Of a stretch of 64,000 nt of DNA, positions 21,470 through 34,086 are shown one piece after another. The stretch comes from Chenopodium formosanum. Its lineage: Eukaryota; Streptophyta; Magnoliopsida; Caryophyllales; Amaranthaceae. The translations under genes and the position numbers were made by a program. The notes beneath the pieces are model-generated. The model ran no database searches and was not told the DNA's origin. It was given only the letters and a program-made list of their open reading frames with translations. Where the stretch lies: positions 31,649,786-31,713,785 of the forward strand of contig CM044858.1 in the NCBI GenBank assembly GCA_024500155.1, written 5' to 3'. Position 1 is the stretch's first letter, and each line of letters starts with the position of its first letter.

Positions 21470-21662
21470 TCCTAGGAAATGTAACAATGCAGTACACCTC
21501 ATTGTCAAGTCCTCTTTAGACCACAATAAGGTTCGTGTTTTGATGGAGGATTGATTTCCTGATGTTTGGCCAGCTATCCTTGTTGACAAGGAGAGTATTA
21601 AATAAAATCCCCTGCTTGTGGCTTGTGTAAAAAAAAATAATAAAAAAATAATAAAAAAAATC
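21470..21662 (+). mobile_element. LINE-like 3' tail, 5'-truncated
   Basis: Frame reading gives CNNAVHLIVKSSLD then FPDVWPAILVDKESI, which resembles the C-terminal RNase H part of plant LINE or reverse-transcriptase-like proteins (pattern N-x-AAH-x-A ... P-x-x-V-x-x-D). One in-frame stop is present. An irregular A-rich tail (21629-21660) follows at once, as in a LINE insertion. The fragment is short and this is a motif impression only. Confidence 0.4.
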
Positions 21663-23658
21663 TCACATCATCAAATGAAAATGGACTACCATGGTTAAAC
21701 TACAATACCCTCACTGCCATACCACCTACCCTCATGACCACTTTTTCTTCTTTCTTTCTCCTCATTTTAAGACAACTTTTCATCTTTTTTCCCAACTTTT
21801 TATCTATGATATGACCCTCATTCTTCCTCAAGCCCTATCCTCCATAGCAATTCAACGCTATCCTCCACAAAATCTTCAACTACCCCTTTGAAGTTGCACT
21901 GACAACGTCGAGCACTAAAGATGTCAAAATTTCCGACGAATAAGACAATAAAGATGAAAACTTAATAAGAGCAGGCCCCGATTAATCTCCTAGATAAACT
22001 TGAGATGTTAATCTAGGGTTATATTGGTCATTTCCAACTGCTAGAAAGGGGTGTCATGGTAATTATATGGTGATAGAGAATACTACCATTTAACTCCCAA
22101 AGAAGAATGTTAAGTTGATAGGTGTTTATTTTAGTTAATTGGACTTATTGGTCTATCAATAACTCGCTTCGAAATCAGTAAAGTCTTTCAATTCCATTGT
22201 TGATGCCATTGAATTATTTTTTTTACGAACTTCAATCAATTAATTTCGGCAAAACTTCAATTAATTCCTCTAAACTTCAATATCATGCGTTTGTTGCTGT
22301 TTAGGGTTCGTTGTGAGATTGGTTTTCACATCAGGTTTTGATATTCATATGTTGTGACCCCATTTATTGAATCTACTCTAAATCTACCAATTTTCTCTTC
22401 AATTACCAAAATCGGATTGGTGGTCATTGCAGGAATGATCCCACTTTAAAGGGTCTGATGTTTGGTGGTCGTTGTTATCAGTTGATTGGTTTAGTTGTGG
22501 GTGGCTGATTACTGGATTGACCCACTTTGAAAGCTCTTCAATTCAGACTATTCAATTACAGTTATAAAAGTAATTACAGAACATCATTGCTATTGTGGGT
22601 AGGAAACCTACAAATTGATGATTGTCGAGGAGTAGTACCAGAGTTAAATTGTGTATTATCATTCTTGAATTGATTGTTCATGCAGAAAATGCATGTTATT
22701 TGATTGGACAATACCAATTAGTAACTTTTGGGATTATAGGGTATGGTTTGGGGTTCAATTGTACATCTTAATTTACCCCCTTTAACTCAAGCTGAGTTAA
22801 GTCCAAACGTTAACTACGTAAACTTTATTACTCTATTAAGTTGCTTTTTATGCTATTTGGTGCAGCTCAACACATAATACTAAAAGCATTTTTTAATCGC
22901 ATCTCACACTTCCCAATGGCTTTTTATTACAATAATGCCACTTGATAAACACCAAATGTTTTATCAAGGAGATGAACTTGATTTTTCTCACTCAATAAAG
23001 AAGCTAAAATTAATATATATATATTGAGATCACGCAAAGGTTGACTCGTTTTGAAGGTAGAATTTCTGATTAAAGACATTAATTATATAGAAGTGCATTG
23101 GTAAAATTGAAACTATTTAATAATATTGCAATTAAAAAACCATGGAGTAAAGAGTTTGTTAAACCTAGCAGTTTTGGAGGAAGAATTTCCGTTGTTATAC
23201 CGCCAAGTGTCCTTCCAGGTGTATACTTTAGCATTATGTAATTAATAGATTTAAACATACTCTGTTGATTGTCATTTGTGATTTATACATACATTATGAA
23301 ATATATGTTCACATTGGATCTTGTTACGTTCGTCACGATTTTTTTATTTTCTGAATTTTATATTATTCATGGTTTTTAAGAGGATATAATAAAAGATATT
23401 AATGGTGTAAGATGTACATTGGCAATTGTGAAACTTCAAGCGTTTCAATTTAAGAAAAGAAAAATTTAGGAAGTATATCTCTTTTGATTGAGTAGATCAA
23501 AACAAATCAATGTGTTCACACTGATATATACAGTGATTTCTAAATACATTTCACATAAGGCAAAGTTTCGGAAAATACAATATCTTAACTATTTATGTGA
23601 TGCATTACTTATTCTCTAATATCATAATTGATGCTTTACCTAAAGTAGAAAAAAGTAA

Positions 23659-23689
<31 letters not shown>

Positions 23690-23990
23690 TAATTAATCAT
23701 ACATTAAATAAATAGTTTCAAAAAATATGTATTTTAATCCGTTCTTAAATATTTTCTTTTTATATAAAAAAACTCATATAAATTTGGCAATAATTCTATA
23801 TAAATGACATGGGCTTCCTCCACCCTAACATTTATTATTATTTTTAAATTTATAACCTTAATAGAAAATTATTAAACTTTTCAAATACAATAATTATCTC
23901 TCGCACGAATATAATATTTTAAATTTATTTGTAACAAACAATTTTTACTCTCACATCGATCCCGCTCGCCCACCTTCTCCCCTCCTCTGG
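21663..23990. other. Intergenic region upstream of the F-box gene
   Basis: About 2.3 kb with no supported gene. It has pyrimidine-rich stretches near 21730-21810 and is otherwise AT-rich. Confidence 0.35.
23668..23691. repeat. (TA)n microsatellite
   Basis: Eleven or so TA units follow a run of A, about 400 bp upstream of the F-box start codon. Confidence 0.9.
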
Positions 23991-23993
23991 CCC

Positions 23994-24003
23994 CTTTATA
24001 AGT
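23994..24003 (+). promoter_or_regulatory. Probable TATA box of the F-box/FIST gene
   Basis: CTTTATAAGTA lies about 75 bp before the ATG at 24076, leaving room for a short 5' UTR of some 45 bases. The position fits and nothing else upstream looks better. Confidence 0.5.
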
Positions 24004-24075
24004 ATAAGATTCACCAATTTATTTCATAAACGACTACACCATCTCGTTCTCTCAAAAAAAAACCAAGCTTTTAAA

Positions 24076-27000
24076 ATGGCACCAAAGAACAAGGGAATAA
24101 TTAGCATGAGAAGGCTAAGAAACAAATTCTGTGGTTTTAATACCATTAGCGATGACATTCTTAGCCAGATCTTGACTAAACTACCAGCAAAGTCCTTTGC
24201 TTTTTCATCTTGTGTTTCTCGTTCTTGGAATAGAGTTTCAAGATCTATTCTTTCCAAGCCAAAAATTGTCACTGCTCTATCTACTGAGAAAAACCTAAAG
24301 GTATAATTCTTTAACCATCACTTTTAATTTGTTTAATTTCTCAAGTTCTTATTACATAGTTAATTTCATTAATTTTATAGGTGTCTCATATCAAAACTTT
24401 AATGTTTACTTTTAGATATGTGTGTTACTCTTTGATGTTCTTTTTAAAAATTCTTCTCCTCCCTTTTTGAGATGACTTAGGGGATATATAAAACTAATAG
24501 ATGAACTAGTATTTTCATGTTTGAATTAAAAGATGTAAAATAATATTTATTGGGTAACAGTTGTTACAAAATTAAAGAAGCTATATGATATTTTTGCAAT
24601 AATAATATAGTTAATGTTGTCATTATGAAATATGAAGTTTCAATTTTATTTTAAGGGTGAAACAATCTCATTTAACCAAGATCACCTAAAAACTCGTCCT
24701 ATTGTGTTCATTAATATAATTATTTAATTTAAAGGATCCTTCGCACAATATTTTATTGTGAATCTTTTTTGTTTATTCAATTTGGCGTAATTTTTTGTTG
24801 AAAATTTGCCAAGGTTTAGGATTTCAATAAATATAAGGTAGATGAAACACATGCGATGCACGATTGAATAATTCATGTATTATATATCATAATCATATAG
24901 TTTACCAATATCCTAGGTGGCGATCTAATATATCCCGAAAAATTTCTCATGTTTATATTAGATTTTATATATTATCTTTTGTCGGATTAATTTTTCATAC
25001 ACAACTAATTTATTACAAAATAAATTGTAATTAAATTTAATTATTTTTTCGTTATATAGATAATATTCAATTCCTAGATAAAATAAATTGTAAATTAAAA
25101 TTCTAACATTTATTTCTCATTCATTATTAATTTCTTATGTATCCCCTCAATTATTTCATTGGCTAAAAGAAATTGCATTTTTTTTCATTGGCAATAATGA
25201 TTTTTTATGGTACTAATACTTTTTTTTAACAAATATAGTATTCGTTTATTTTGCTTATGTGGCACTTGAATTATTTATTTCTAAAAGAAATTGCAATTCG
25301 ATTTTTCCGGTTAAAATTAATAAATGAGCTTCTATGTGGCATTCTACTATATCAATCAATATATAAGGAAGTCTACATTTAACAATTTTGACAAGTCCAC
25401 TAAAATTTTCAAATCTGATCAAATATATGGAATTTTTTTCTCGACTGCCTTAAAAAACCTCGATTTCTTAACGGTTGCATCCATGATTTCATTAGTGAAG
25501 CTTTCCATATAACTTTCTCCTTAATTTGAACTTTATTTTCATGATTTTCTTCGTTCTTTCATTTCTTTTATCTTAATTCACACACCAAATTCAATCTCAT
25601 CCATTATCTTCTTTAGTTTTTAATTAAAATCCACAACAATTGATAATTTAATTAATTTTTTTTTGATAGCAACAGAAGTGACCCAAAAAAATTAATAATA
25701 ATAATAATAACGAGCTATTACCCCGTAATTAATTCTATAGAAAATCCCATTTTCTCTCTATTTTAAATGATTTTATGCTTAAAAAATAAAAGAAAGAGAC
25801 TTTTCATTCGACCGTTGATAGGATTTGATTAATCAAAGTTTAATTCTAATTGAATTTATTAAGAAAACTACCAAAGAAAATAAATCCAATTTTCAATTTT
25901 TTTGGTGGTGAAATAATTTTTTTTCTGAAGATGGTAAAAGAAGAATTATTTTTTAAAGGTGGTTAATACACAAATATTTTTGAAAAGTGTTACTTTCATT
26001 GATTTTTGAGTTTAAGTTAAAGTACAAAGTACATTGCTTCAAATCGTATTTGACAACACAATTAGGTTATTCATACTTTTTAGTATAGCGTTTTAGTTTA
26101 AGATAATTTCAAACCTCGTTTTTGCGATTTGACACATATGGATATTGGTTGGCTACTTAGTTAGATTAAGAGTAACCTTTTTTAATAAATTGTTGATTTT
26201 TATATATTCATTTTATATTTTATATTTTCATAGTAACACATACATAGCAACTTAGTTAGTCTCTGTATGCAGTTGTTTGCTATTGATAATTCTGGATAAT
26301 GTGTTTAAATAATCCCAACAAGTTTCTGTTTTTTATTTCTTTTTTATTATTTTTTTGACAGGCTAACAAGTTCCCTTTTTTTTTATTTTTTATTTTTTTT
26401 ACAAAAATTTAACACACCTATTTTTTCATGCCTTATGATAAATTTCTAGATCTATTATTGTTTGAACTAACTCTAATCAAATATGGGAACTTTTCATTCG
26501 ACCGTTGATAGGATTTGACTAATCAAAGTTTAATTCTAATTGAATTTATTTTTTCGATCTAATGTAGAATTTTACTAAAACTAAGTAATTGAAATTGATG
26601 ATAATTTTCCCTATAAACCTCTACAAATATATTGATACTTGAATTTATAGGAACTACTAATATATCTTTTAATATATGTTGGACTGTGCAGAAAGCTCTT
26701 GAAGAAGTTGTGAATGAAGTGTTATCAAAGCCTATTAGACCTCAATTTGTTATTGCTTCCTTCACCTTGTGTTACAACCTAACCATGGTCCATGAATATG
26801 TAAGATTATCTATTTGATATATACTTTGCACATAAAATTTGGTATTATAACTAAATGTTGTACTTTTATAACCAAGTGTTGTACTTTTGAAATCAAATGG
26901 TATATGTTCATTAATAGTTAGAAGGTGTGAATAAACAACGCATATTATTTTCAATTACATCTATTCAATGCAAAACATATAAGCATTGAGTATTAATTTT

Positions 27001-30000
27001 GCATTTTATTTTGTTAACATTAAATACATCTAATGTTTCGTATTTCAAATGAAATATTTAAAGCATACTAAAAGTGAGTTAAAGTCATTAAAAAATTTTT
27101 GTTTCAAACAAAGTCATTAAAATATTTTATTTAAAAAAAAAACAGTTAATGGTCAAATTTACTGGGTGAGATCTTAAAGAGTAGAAATAAAAGTCCCAAA
27201 GTAATGTAAGTTCCTAAAGTAATGATTTTTTTATTTTAAGAAAAAAAAACCTAGAGTAATTATTAACTCATAAAAACTACATAGACTATTTTTTCATTTA
27301 AAAATATTATATTTAAGTCATATGATGTTTTATATCATTATTAACAACCAAAATTTTGTTAGAGATTACTTTTTCTTCATAAAAAAAGTAAGTTCTTTTT
27401 ATCCATTAAGTAACATTGGTTGTGTTAAAAAATGTAAGTAATCGATAGCGTATAAAAAATTTATATAAAATTATATTTTCCATGCATTATAATGCGTGTT
27501 AACAGCTCTTTTTTTTCTGTAATTGTTTTCGTACACGAAAATCATCAAGGCATCACAATCAACGCTATACGCCTAGTATTCAGTTAAGTTTCATAGATTA
27601 TATATATGAGAATAATACACCTAAATATAGATGATCAATCACAATATCTTAAAAATAACAAAAAAAAAACATTTTTATTTTTAAAAAGTATATAATAACA
27701 CAATAATTTGATAATTTTTTATTAAGATTTTTTTTTCTAAGATTTCATATTTTTTTCAACTTATGTGGTATATATCAACATTTAACCTTTTCTTTTACAA
27801 TGCTTGAAAATTATTTAGATGAAAAAGGCGTTTGGAAAAATTCCGATCATCTCCAATATGGTTGAAGGTGTAATTGGACATAACGTTCAAGATCATGAAT
27901 TAACCGAGGTATGTAAAATTCTAATTTCTACTTCCTCGCTCTTGTACTATTTAAATAATTTTAAGCTGGATTGATTACAAAGTTTAATGGTAGGCATGAA
28001 ATTTTTGGGCATCACCTAAAGTATCATAAAGATGTACACTGTGTACTACTCTCTCCATCTCAATATAATCTTAATGAATGGACTTTTGCATTATGTATAT
28101 AGTGACCTTGACCTATGAAAATAAAAAGGAAAAGTATTATGGAGGTGTTTGGAATTTTTGAGTTATATTTTTACAATAAAATCTTATGATTATAGAAAGT
28201 TATAAATAATCAAAAGGTTTAAATAATTAAGCATAATGGTTAAATAAATGTAAAAAATATATAGTAAAAAAGGAGTACATATTTAGTGTTAGTAATAATA
28301 TTATAAACCTCTATATTATTATAAACCAATTTCTTAGAAATCAAAACTAATCTCAAATAATATTTCAAAGGAAATTTTGTGTAGAACTACCCTAAAGATA
28401 GGGTCATTTGTGAACAACTACCCATGTTTTTTTTTATTCGTTTAAAACTATCCGCAAGTTTGGAAAAGTTTGGGTAGTACTACCCACTAACGTTTTTCAC
28501 CCAATTAAAATGTTATTTTGGCCCAATTTTCCACTTTTTTCAATTACAATGGTCAATTAATGCTAAAATAAGCAAAAATCCCAATTCAATTAAACCCCCA
28601 AACCTCAGAAATCAAAATCCCCAAATAATACTAAACTCATGAACCCTAAAATGAATTCTAATTAAAACCCTAATTAGGTTAATTAAGGTAAATTAAAACC
28701 TTATACAGATTGGGAGAGTTAATTGGGTGGGAAAAGTGAAAAAAGTGGGGTCCGATAACGTCTTAATTAGACGGAAAATATTAATGGGTAGTGCTACCCA
28801 AACGTTTTCAAATTTGTGGGTAGTTCTAAACAAATTAAAAAAAAAATGGGTAGTTGTTCACAAATGACCCTATCTTTAGGGTAATTCTACACAAAATTTC
28901 CTATTTCAAACATTTCTAAACATTGAGTGAGAGCCTAGTAAACAATTTGCTCTAGTTTTTAACACAGTGATCTTGATCATTAATTGACTTATTTTTTCAT
29001 CTTTCTCTTACTAAATAATGGATTGGTAATAAGCTAGAGATTTTGATTTGTATAATTCAAAATTCTAGCTTTTCCTTATACATATTAGAATGGTGCATTT
29101 ATCTTATTATTTACTTAGGTCTGACTTTTGCACAAAATATAATTGTAATCCAACAAAATTATTCCCCCCGTGATTCGAATACTTTCATTGCTCAGTTTAT
29201 ACTTTAAAATACAATATATATTAAGTATTAAATAAAAAAAATTACATATAACATTTAGAATTTATACCAACATCTTAGTTATCGAGGGGATTACTTCATA
29301 TTATATTAATATATGTGGATAATTATTGATTTCAATGTCGTTTATTCTTCAAATCAGTAACTAGTATTATAAATAACAATGTTTATATAACTTTGATAAT
29401 GACTTAAATCTAATTAAGAAGGTATTTATACAGATCTTTCGGTCCATAAATTTTGTAATTTGCATGTAAATTTTTAATTATTTGAAAATATCTATTTATA
29501 CAAAGATGAGAGTGTGTAGGAGGAAATTGAATTGTTGAAATTGTTAGGAAAGTTTACAGTTATATAATTATCTTATGAAAATATATTTGATTCATATATT
29601 TTTTATTATATAAAACAAATAACTAATAAATTTATTATTAGTGTTTTGATTAAGGAAGAGAAATGGTGATATATTGACTAATATTCGTGTTATTAACTAA
29701 TATTCGTGTTTTTACAAATATATAGATAACTATGGAAGAGGTAGATAATGAACGTGCTGAAGAAGAAGAAGAAGAAGAAGAAGAAGAAGAAGAAGAAGAA
29801 GAAGATGATGACGATGATGATGACTTCCCATTATTTGGACTTGCATTAGTAGTTGGATGGTTACCTGGTTTAAAGGTTAATGCAGTACGTTTACTATGTT
29901 CAAGCCATCAAATGGTAAGCTTAGATTTCTTTTCTTTAATAATTTGACAAGACTAAATGTGATAAATTTTAGGTGGCTAATGTTTATCATGAGATATTAA

Positions 30001-33000
30001 ATGTGATGATAACATTAAATATATAATGAACTTCTTACAAGGATACATAGCTATATATTATAAATAAAATTTCATGTTTAAAAATATTTATTAAGCATCA
30101 GTGTATTAAACTTTATTTCCCTGAAAACGTATATTAGAATACTACATTCGTTTTTGAAAGCTCAACTCATTTACTATTCATGTGGTCAAAATAAAATAAC
30201 TTTGACCACATGTTGTGATTTATACATAGATTTAAATTAGCATGAGGGATCTTATTAGATTCCCCTTATTATAAATTTTTCAAATTAAATATCAACTTTT
30301 TATAATTTTCACTTATACATAGCCAAAGATATTCATGGTCAAAGATATTCATTGAAAACCCCGCAAATGCAAAGTAAGTCAAATTTTCAGGAAATGAGGG
30401 GATACAATTTAACCCAAATACTTAATCTAATTTACTATATTTAACTAATATTTAAAAATTTATATGTAAAGATAAGCCCATGATATGTTTTGAAATAAAT
30501 TTACAAGTAAAATCCAAATCTGTATGTGACTTTTGGATTGGTATTTTATATAGATAGATAAATTTTAATATAAAAAAAAAAAAAAAATCTTTTGACCTAT
30601 GAAAAGTTCACATTAGAAGAGTTCTTTTAGTAGGTATTTGGTACGGTAGTTGATAAATATTTTTTCGTCAATAGTTTTTTCTTATCTAAATGACATAAAT
30701 TCATTTTGATTTCAGAAGGTACGAAGATCAGGATTTGAAAAATTTGTTAGTGATATAAAGAAGTACACCTTGAATGTAGCCGACTCTCTTTCTCCAGCTG
30801 CCATTATCATGTTTGGAGTAAGTTTCTTATCTTTCATTAGGGCTGAGTAAATTTATTTGAAATAAATCTAATTTGCATTCAATCCAAAATCAATTTTTGA
30901 TTGGATATCCGATCCGAAAAAATTGGATATTGGATACCTATTCGTATATTAGAATTTTGGATTTCGGATATTAGATCTGAAATCCGAAGAAAATAATTTT
31001 TTTAAATATTATTTTAAACTTATAATTCTTACAAGCCTAGAAACTACCAAAATCCTAATATTACATACATCTCTAACTCAATCAAAGACCACCTCACTTC
31101 TTCTCTATCTCTCTAATTTTCTCTTCCCTCAAAAACCCATATTATTCTCATATTTCACCGACTCTCACTGAAACAACCGTCAACCTCCCACCACCACTCC
31201 CACAAAAAAAACCATCAACAAAATTTATCATATTCTAGAACCTTAAAAGCTATCAAAACCACTACCACTCCCACTGAAAAACTATCGAAACCAGCATAAC
31301 TCCCACCGAAACCTTCGTAACTACCACTACTCCCACCATACGTAACCACCACTACAACCCTTAGCAAAAATCGAAACCACCACAACCCACACCGAAACAA
31401 CCACCACCCCAACCAAAACTAAATGAAACTGCCACTATTCCCACCAAAAATCTCAAGATACCCAATCTTAATCGATTTTATAGTATTTTCTAGGTTATGT
31501 TTGTTTGGTAGTTGTTTGAAAATTTTACAATGATACATAATACAGATAATTAAATTAGAATTTCTGGAAAATATGTATAAATTTTGCCTTTAAAACATAT
31601 AATTTTTCCTTTGAAATCATAAATTTATAATGTTTGGCCATTAAATTAGTAATTTCAACTAGATTATGAAAAAGATCGGATATTGGATATCCGAATTATC
31701 TAATCCGAAAATTCCGGGTATCCCAAATATCTGGATCGGATATTAGATATTAAATATATGAATTGTAAAATACAAGAATTCGATCCACAATCGAATTCGG
31801 ATCGGATATTCGATCCATGCTCGCCTTAATATCCACTTATGTGTTGTGCACATTATATGGTAGGATAAACATGGAGCACGCAAAACCGAACTCATGAAAA
31901 AGATAGGTAAGTAACACATATCTTTTGGATTCTATTTTTTATTATTTCATTCTTTTCCATTTGGTACGGGTGTATCTAATTTTAAAATTTAATTAATTTA
32001 TAAATAATGTGAAACTAGTTACTTTTTCAATTCTCTCTCACTTACTCTTTTGCTTCACATTTTCTACACAATTATTTTAATTAAAATATATAATTATACA
32101 TGTATAGTTTTTGCTTAAATATCTTTTAAGTTCTACAAGAAGAGTCATACCTATGAGTAAGGATACCTTTATTATTATTATCCCACATAGAACAATTATT
32201 CTCTTTCTGATTTTTTTATCCTGCCTAAATATTGTATAATGTGAACAAGAAGGATAAGGTATTTCTTTATAATATTAGTAATTATATTTAATGATGAGCA
32301 GATAAAGAATTCGATAAAACAACTGCAATAGTAGGTCATTTTAACAACTACATCGACTTTTATACTCCGAATCCAGTTACAAGAGTCAATCAAAATCGTT
32401 TGCCAGAAGCTGTTGCCCTCATAATTGTGAGGGACAAAAACAAAGATAATGGTAATTGTTTAATTCTTGATTTTATTCTCACCATGTATTACATGACACT
32501 GCGTACATGATAACCATGCTTTAGATTAAACAACAACTGATATTTTTCATTATGTAAATGCCACCTAGCTTAGTCAGGAATGTGGATTTAAAAGCTTATT
32601 GTTTGCATCCTTATTAAATTAACAAAGAACTTCAATACAAATCATACATTGGAACAATATTCAAAGTATTAATTATAATTTGATATTTGCCTATTATTCC
32701 TTTAATCACCCATTTAATTGGAATATATTGTTGTTTGAATATATATTATATTTTCTATTGAGTTTTTATTTATTTTATTATTATTTTTTTTAATAAAAAT
32801 CTTAATTCGTAACCCTAGTTTATGTACAAAATAATTTTCTTTTTAAAATTAATTCAATAATGCATGAGATGTGTGGATGCAACCACATTGATTAAAAAAA
32901 AGGCAAAATTAGGCTCAATATCACCAACTATAGGTTGGATGCAGAGAATAACACAACCTTAATCAGGTGCACTCTACATCACAAATTATTAATTAGTTTG

Positions 33001-34086
33001 GTGCAGAAAATGTCATAAATGAGATATTGGTCAAAATCTCACAAGTAATAATTTTTTTCCCAGATATTGGTGAAACACAATTTCATATTCCATGCATGAA
33101 GTCCGTATCACAGGTGGGCTTAGATCACTCCATAGTTTCGATCAATGTTGACAAAAAAAAGAGAAGAACTACTCTTGATGCCATGAGTAAAATTGATGAC
33201 AATATTCTGGATGAAAAAGTGTTTCATTTGCCCGAGGAGGTAAATTTTTATATAAGTAGTTTAAAGTTATGACTTTTTAATTTGCCTAATCATAAGAATT
33301 ATCAATACATACATATTTCTAGGATATAATATGTTAATATATATTGATATATTTTTGGCAAATTTAGTACAACCTAAGTTAATTTCTATCTCTCATTCAC
33401 CCTTCAAATTGATGAAAGTATTAAATATAATGCATGTTTAATTTATATTTAGATGGAAGAGCGAATCTTCATAGATGATTATTATATTGGAATTGTGAGA
33501 AAATTTCATAGAATAGATGAGGCAAGTACCTCATCCTCACCTCCATCATCATCTGTTCTGATATCACTTCATGGATTCGAAATGTAAGTTATTATACCAT
33601 TATTTTACCTTATCCTATAATAACTCATTTTGAAAAATCAAGCATGCTTTTTAATTAATTCATTTGTTATTTTTTTCCACTAGGGATAAATGGCGATGTT
33701 ATGGTAATCTTGTAGTGGAAGGCGAGGACATTGATGAAGGCGAGTCCTTTATTTTGTATAAGTCTGACTTCAGAAGAGGATTGTTAATGGATGGTATCCT
33801 CAATGAATCCACCCAAAATAACACTAGCGTGTTTGGAGGATTGATTTTTGCAAATATGTCCGATTATGTGGCACGTATGGTAAGAAATCCTATAGCTTAT
33901 AGCTTACCATTTGTTGAGCAATTTAAAGATGTTCCTGTAGGAGGATTGTTCACAAGACACATTGCAAAGAGAGACTCCATAGACTTTGCTTGGAAAAATG
34001 GCGAACTTCAAGAAGTGGGTAATTGTAATACAAATCGTAAGGGCGTTTCATATCTTATCATGTCATACACCCCTCCTTCCTATTAA
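24076..34086 (+). CDS. F-box protein with FIST domains (F-box/LRR At5g63520-like)
   Basis: Ten exons can be joined in one frame: 24076-24300, 26692-26799, 27819-27908, 29726-29914, 30716-30817, 31864-31906, 32302-32451, 33064-33239, 33453-33583 and 33684-34086. All introns are GT-AG, and the product is 538 residues, a usual length for the family. Residues 22-60 form an F-box (ISDDILSQILTKLPAKSF ... SWNRVS), so the protein should dock to SKP1 in an SCF ubiquitin ligase. The rest fits the FIST_N and FIST_C sensor domains: ALEEVVNEVLSKPIRPQFVIA, IPIISNMVEGVIGHN, ALVVGWLPGLKV, SPAAIIMFG, AVALIIVRD and VFGGLIFANM. Residues 153-174 are an unbroken acidic run (15 Glu, 7 Asp) encoded by a GAA/GAT microsatellite. 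Ligand and target are unknown. The gene looks intact, although introns take up over 80% of its length and two MITEs sit in them. Confidence 0.88.
25797..26551. repeat. Pair of ~62-bp direct repeats in F-box intron 1
   Basis: The block ACTTTTCATTCGACCGTTG, then ATAGGATTTGA, AATCAAAGTTTAATTC and TAATTGAATTTATT, occurs at about 25798-25860 and again at about 26487-26549 with a single substitution. The copies are about 690 bp apart in the same direction. Neither has transposon ends that I can see. Confidence 0.85.
28370..28901. mobile_element. Mutator-type MITE in F-box intron 3
   Basis: This 532-bp element has inverted repeats of about 140 bp beginning GGAAATTTTGTGTAGAA on both strands, nearly identical for the first 55 bases. 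A perfect 9-bp target duplication, TATTTCAAA, flanks it (28361-28369 and 28902-28910). There is no coding capacity. The near-identity of the arms suggests a fairly young insertion. It shares the GGAAATTTT terminus with MULE 1 and MULE 2. Confidence 0.93.
29759..29824 (+). repeat. Coding GAA/GAT microsatellite
   Basis: Fifteen GAA codons are followed by seven GAT/GAC codons inside exon 4 of the F-box gene, giving a 22-residue acidic stretch. Pure triplet runs such as this vary in length between individuals without breaking the frame. Confidence 0.95.
30840..31825. mobile_element. PIF/Harbinger-like MITE in F-box intron 5
   Basis: A block of about 986 bp starts GGGCTGAG and ends CTCGCC, with TTA on both sides (30837-30839 and 31826-31828). 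Both ends are rich in GGATATCCGATCC-like units in inverted orientation, while the middle is unrelated A/C-rich sequence. The 3-bp TTA duplication suggests PIF/Harbinger, but the terminal repeats are imperfect and hAT or another family is possible. Confidence 0.55.

Noticed and set aside
23668..23691. (TA)n as a TATA promoter
   Set aside because: It is a microsatellite 400 bp from the start codon, and a better placed TATA box exists at 23994.
29726..29947. A separate small acidic protein
   Set aside because: The acidic run is exon 4 of the F-box/FIST gene, bounded by a good acceptor and donor and continuous with FIST sequence.
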